From Pseudomonadota bacterium (lineage in GTDB: Bacteria; Pseudomonadota; Alphaproteobacteria; Kiloniellales; J153), in assembly GCA_022572105.1 (NCBI GenBank), contig JACZWN010000158.1, positions 1 through 8,251 on the forward strand: a DNA stretch of 8,251 nt, read 5' to 3'. A program made the position numbers and the translations under genes. Shown piece by piece: positions 7,275 to 8,251 of this stretch (positions are counted from its first letter, which is position 1; each line of letters starts with the position of its first letter). Under the pieces are notes generated by a model that did not search any database, was not told where the DNA came from, and saw only the letters and a list, made by a program, of their open reading frames with translations.

Positions 7275-7298
7275 TGTGGATAACCTACCACTTGTAGG
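7275..7298 (-). promoter_or_regulatory. DnaA-box 9-mer with adjoining hairpin
   Basis: TGTGGATAA at 7275-7283 is the exact complement of the E. coli DnaA box TTATCCACA. It is followed at once by CCTAC (7284-7288), a 5-base loop and GTAGG (7294-7298), a short perfect hairpin. One box without neighbours is not an origin. It may be chance, or a remnant of a replicon or regulatory site in the acquired segment. Confidence 0.3.
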
Positions 7299-7434
7299 GC
7301 GGGGCAGAACCGTATTAAACTCGATTACGGCGCGTCCCAACGCAGCCTTGCCCGGTTTTGGTCGCGGGGCTCATTGTCCTGATGCGAGGGCTCTGGCACT
7401 GTATTTCGGACGACAGCAGCGGTGACGATGCGAC

Positions 7435-8251
7435 ATGCACAGATTTTGTACCGCACTTGTCGCCGGGATCATACTTTGGAATCTCGGTTGCATTGACGCG
7501 GCAGAAGCAGGGAAGCGGCGTGTGCAAAAGAGTGATTTGCCCTTCGGCAGTGAGTTCTCTCCATCGCAGATCGAGCTCGCCAAGGTTCTGGAGCTTGCCA
7601 AGAAGCATGGCGGCGACTGGAGAGCTTTCGAGGCAAGCGTTTACGAGACGTATTTCAAAAATTACGGAAGCAGCGAAAAAAATCGGCGCAAGCTGGCGAA
7701 TAACACCAAACTCGGGATGATCGCGTACGGCGTTATAGAACGAGACGCGACTCTCACCGAGCTCGGAGACAAGCTGTACGCGCTTCGCGAGAATCCTGCG
7801 AAGCTCCATGAAGCCTTGGCGAGACATATTCTTCGCGAATTGTTGGGCATGACGTTTGTTCAAACCGTTTTGGACATGCAAATCGCGGGTGAAACCGTCA
7901 CACACGTTCCGCTGCGCGAGTGGCTGGAAGAGCGCGGGGTTCACGTTCCACGTGGCGGTAAGCACCCGAGCGTCATGAGGCTCTGGCTAGAGAAATCTGG
8001 CGTCTTTCTGGACGGTTGGCGGGTCAACCGAACTCGGCTCCAAGAGGTGTTAGGAGCCTCTCTTGCCGAGGTTGAGGCGCTTGCCATGCTGAGCGGACAG
8101 CAAAAAGCGTATCTGAAGGCGCTAGCGAACATTGGCGGACCCGGCCCGTATGCGTCAAATGAGATAGAAATGCTCGCACGGGCCAGTTTGGGGATCAAAT
8201 TCAACGAAAAGAGCTTGCCGAAGGATGTCCTCTACCCGCTCCGCGAGGCCG
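7435..8251 (+). CDS. unrecognised conserved-looking protein, N-terminal part only
   Basis: The frame is open from a stop at 7423-7425 to the window edge, 272 codons from the ATG at 7435. The protein has motifs with a conserved feel: KSDLPFGSEFSPSQIELAK, then KLANNTKLGMIAYGVIERDA, LARHILRELLGMTFVQ, LREWLEERGVHVPRGGKHPS, MRLWLEKSGVF and KFNEKSLPKDVLYPL. Charged short helices with these spacings suggest DNA-binding winged-helix modules. I half-recall similar N-termini on restriction-endonuclease-like proteins carrying an Mrr-type nuclease at the C-terminus; that end is outside the window, so the function stays unassigned. The start is uncertain. ATG 7435 has GGTGA nine bases upstream but adds a hydrophobic, signal-like leader (MHRFCTALVAGIILWNLG) that fits a DNA-binding protein poorly. 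GTG 7522, with AGGGA six bases upstream, starts right at VQKSDLPFG and may be the real one. It lies 260 bp after the SIR2 gene, on the same strand. Confidence 0.6.
   Translation, partial: MHRFCTALVAGIILWNLGCIDAAEAGKRRVQKSDLPFGSEFSPSQIELAKVLELAKKHGGDWRAFEASVYETYFKNYGSSEKNRRKLANNTKLGMIAYGVIERDATLTELGDKLYALRENPAKLHEALARHILRELLGMTFVQTVLDMQIAGETVTHVPLREWLEERGVHVPRGGKHPSVMRLWLEKSGVFLDGWRVNRTRLQEVLGASLAEVEALAMLSGQQKAYLKALANIGGPGPYASNEIEMLARASLGIKFNEKSLPKDVLYPLREA

Larger units (their letters stand above)
7175..7434. other. 260-bp gap after the SIR2 gene, no gene seen
   Basis: No credible coding frame is visible. The gap contains a tRNA-3'-end-like segment (7214-7248), a DnaA-box 9-mer with an adjoining hairpin (7275-7298) and a weak TTGTAG/TATTAA promoter-like pair (7292-7318) with a short 15-base spacer. 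No strong terminator follows the SIR2 stop. The length of the gap means that co-transcription of the two flanking genes is possible but not evident. Confidence 0.5.

Noticed and set aside
7358..7720. A 120-codon plus-strand frame overlapping the last gene
   Set aside because: It ends inside the better frame, its product becomes Ser/Arg-rich with no motif, and its start has no convincing ribosome site.
7315..7965. A 216-codon minus-strand frame over the start of the last gene
   Set aside because: The plus-strand frame in the same place has motif-like conserved blocks and stays open to the window edge; the minus-strand product has no recognisable features.

Overview
The window looks like chromosome of a GC-rich alphaproteobacterium, probably near Rhodospirillales. 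The evidence is a Suv3-type helicase of the kind common in that class, an isoaspartyl methyltransferase, HtpG and a DUF1223 thioredoxin-fold protein, all in very GC-rich DNA (bases 4861-4920 are about 80% G+C by hand count). The class is an inference from protein content; no rRNA or other taxonomic marker is present.

Bases 1-5836 form the core part. On the minus strand, pcm (2208-2939) is followed 60 bp downstream by a Suv3-like DExH helicase gene (start at 2147) that runs off the left edge. The two probably form one operon. Divergently, htpG (3093-5006) reads on the plus strand. The gap between pcm and htpG holds a convincing heat-shock (sigma-32 type) promoter pointing at htpG. Converging on htpG from the right is a secreted DUF1223 protein gene (5051-5836, minus). 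Most of these genes have protein-quality or redox roles (Hsp90 chaperone, isoaspartate repair, thioredoxin fold).

From about 5890 rightward the character changes. A compact AT-rich element of 99 bp (5910-6008) has near-perfect terminal inverted repeats and is bracketed by TTAA on both sides. It looks like a MITE inserted close upstream of the DUF1223 gene. After about 100 more bases of mixed composition comes an accessory region of much lower G+C (6241-6300 is about 38%). It contains a stand-alone SIR2-family gene (6167-7174) with the residues expected of an NAD-binding/NAD-cleaving domain. A 260-bp gap follows, holding a degenerate tRNA 3'-end-like sequence and a perfect DnaA-box 9-mer. Then comes the first part of an unrecognised conserved-looking gene (7435 or 7522 to beyond 8251) with winged-helix-like character.

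The SIR2 gene and the truncated downstream gene are the most interesting part. SIR2 proteins of this type are recurrent NAD-depleting effectors of anti-phage systems. The pair, with a neighbouring mobile element and a possible tRNA scar, is a candidate defence island whose second component is only partly visible. That reading is inference: the window shows neither a complete partner nor an integrase.
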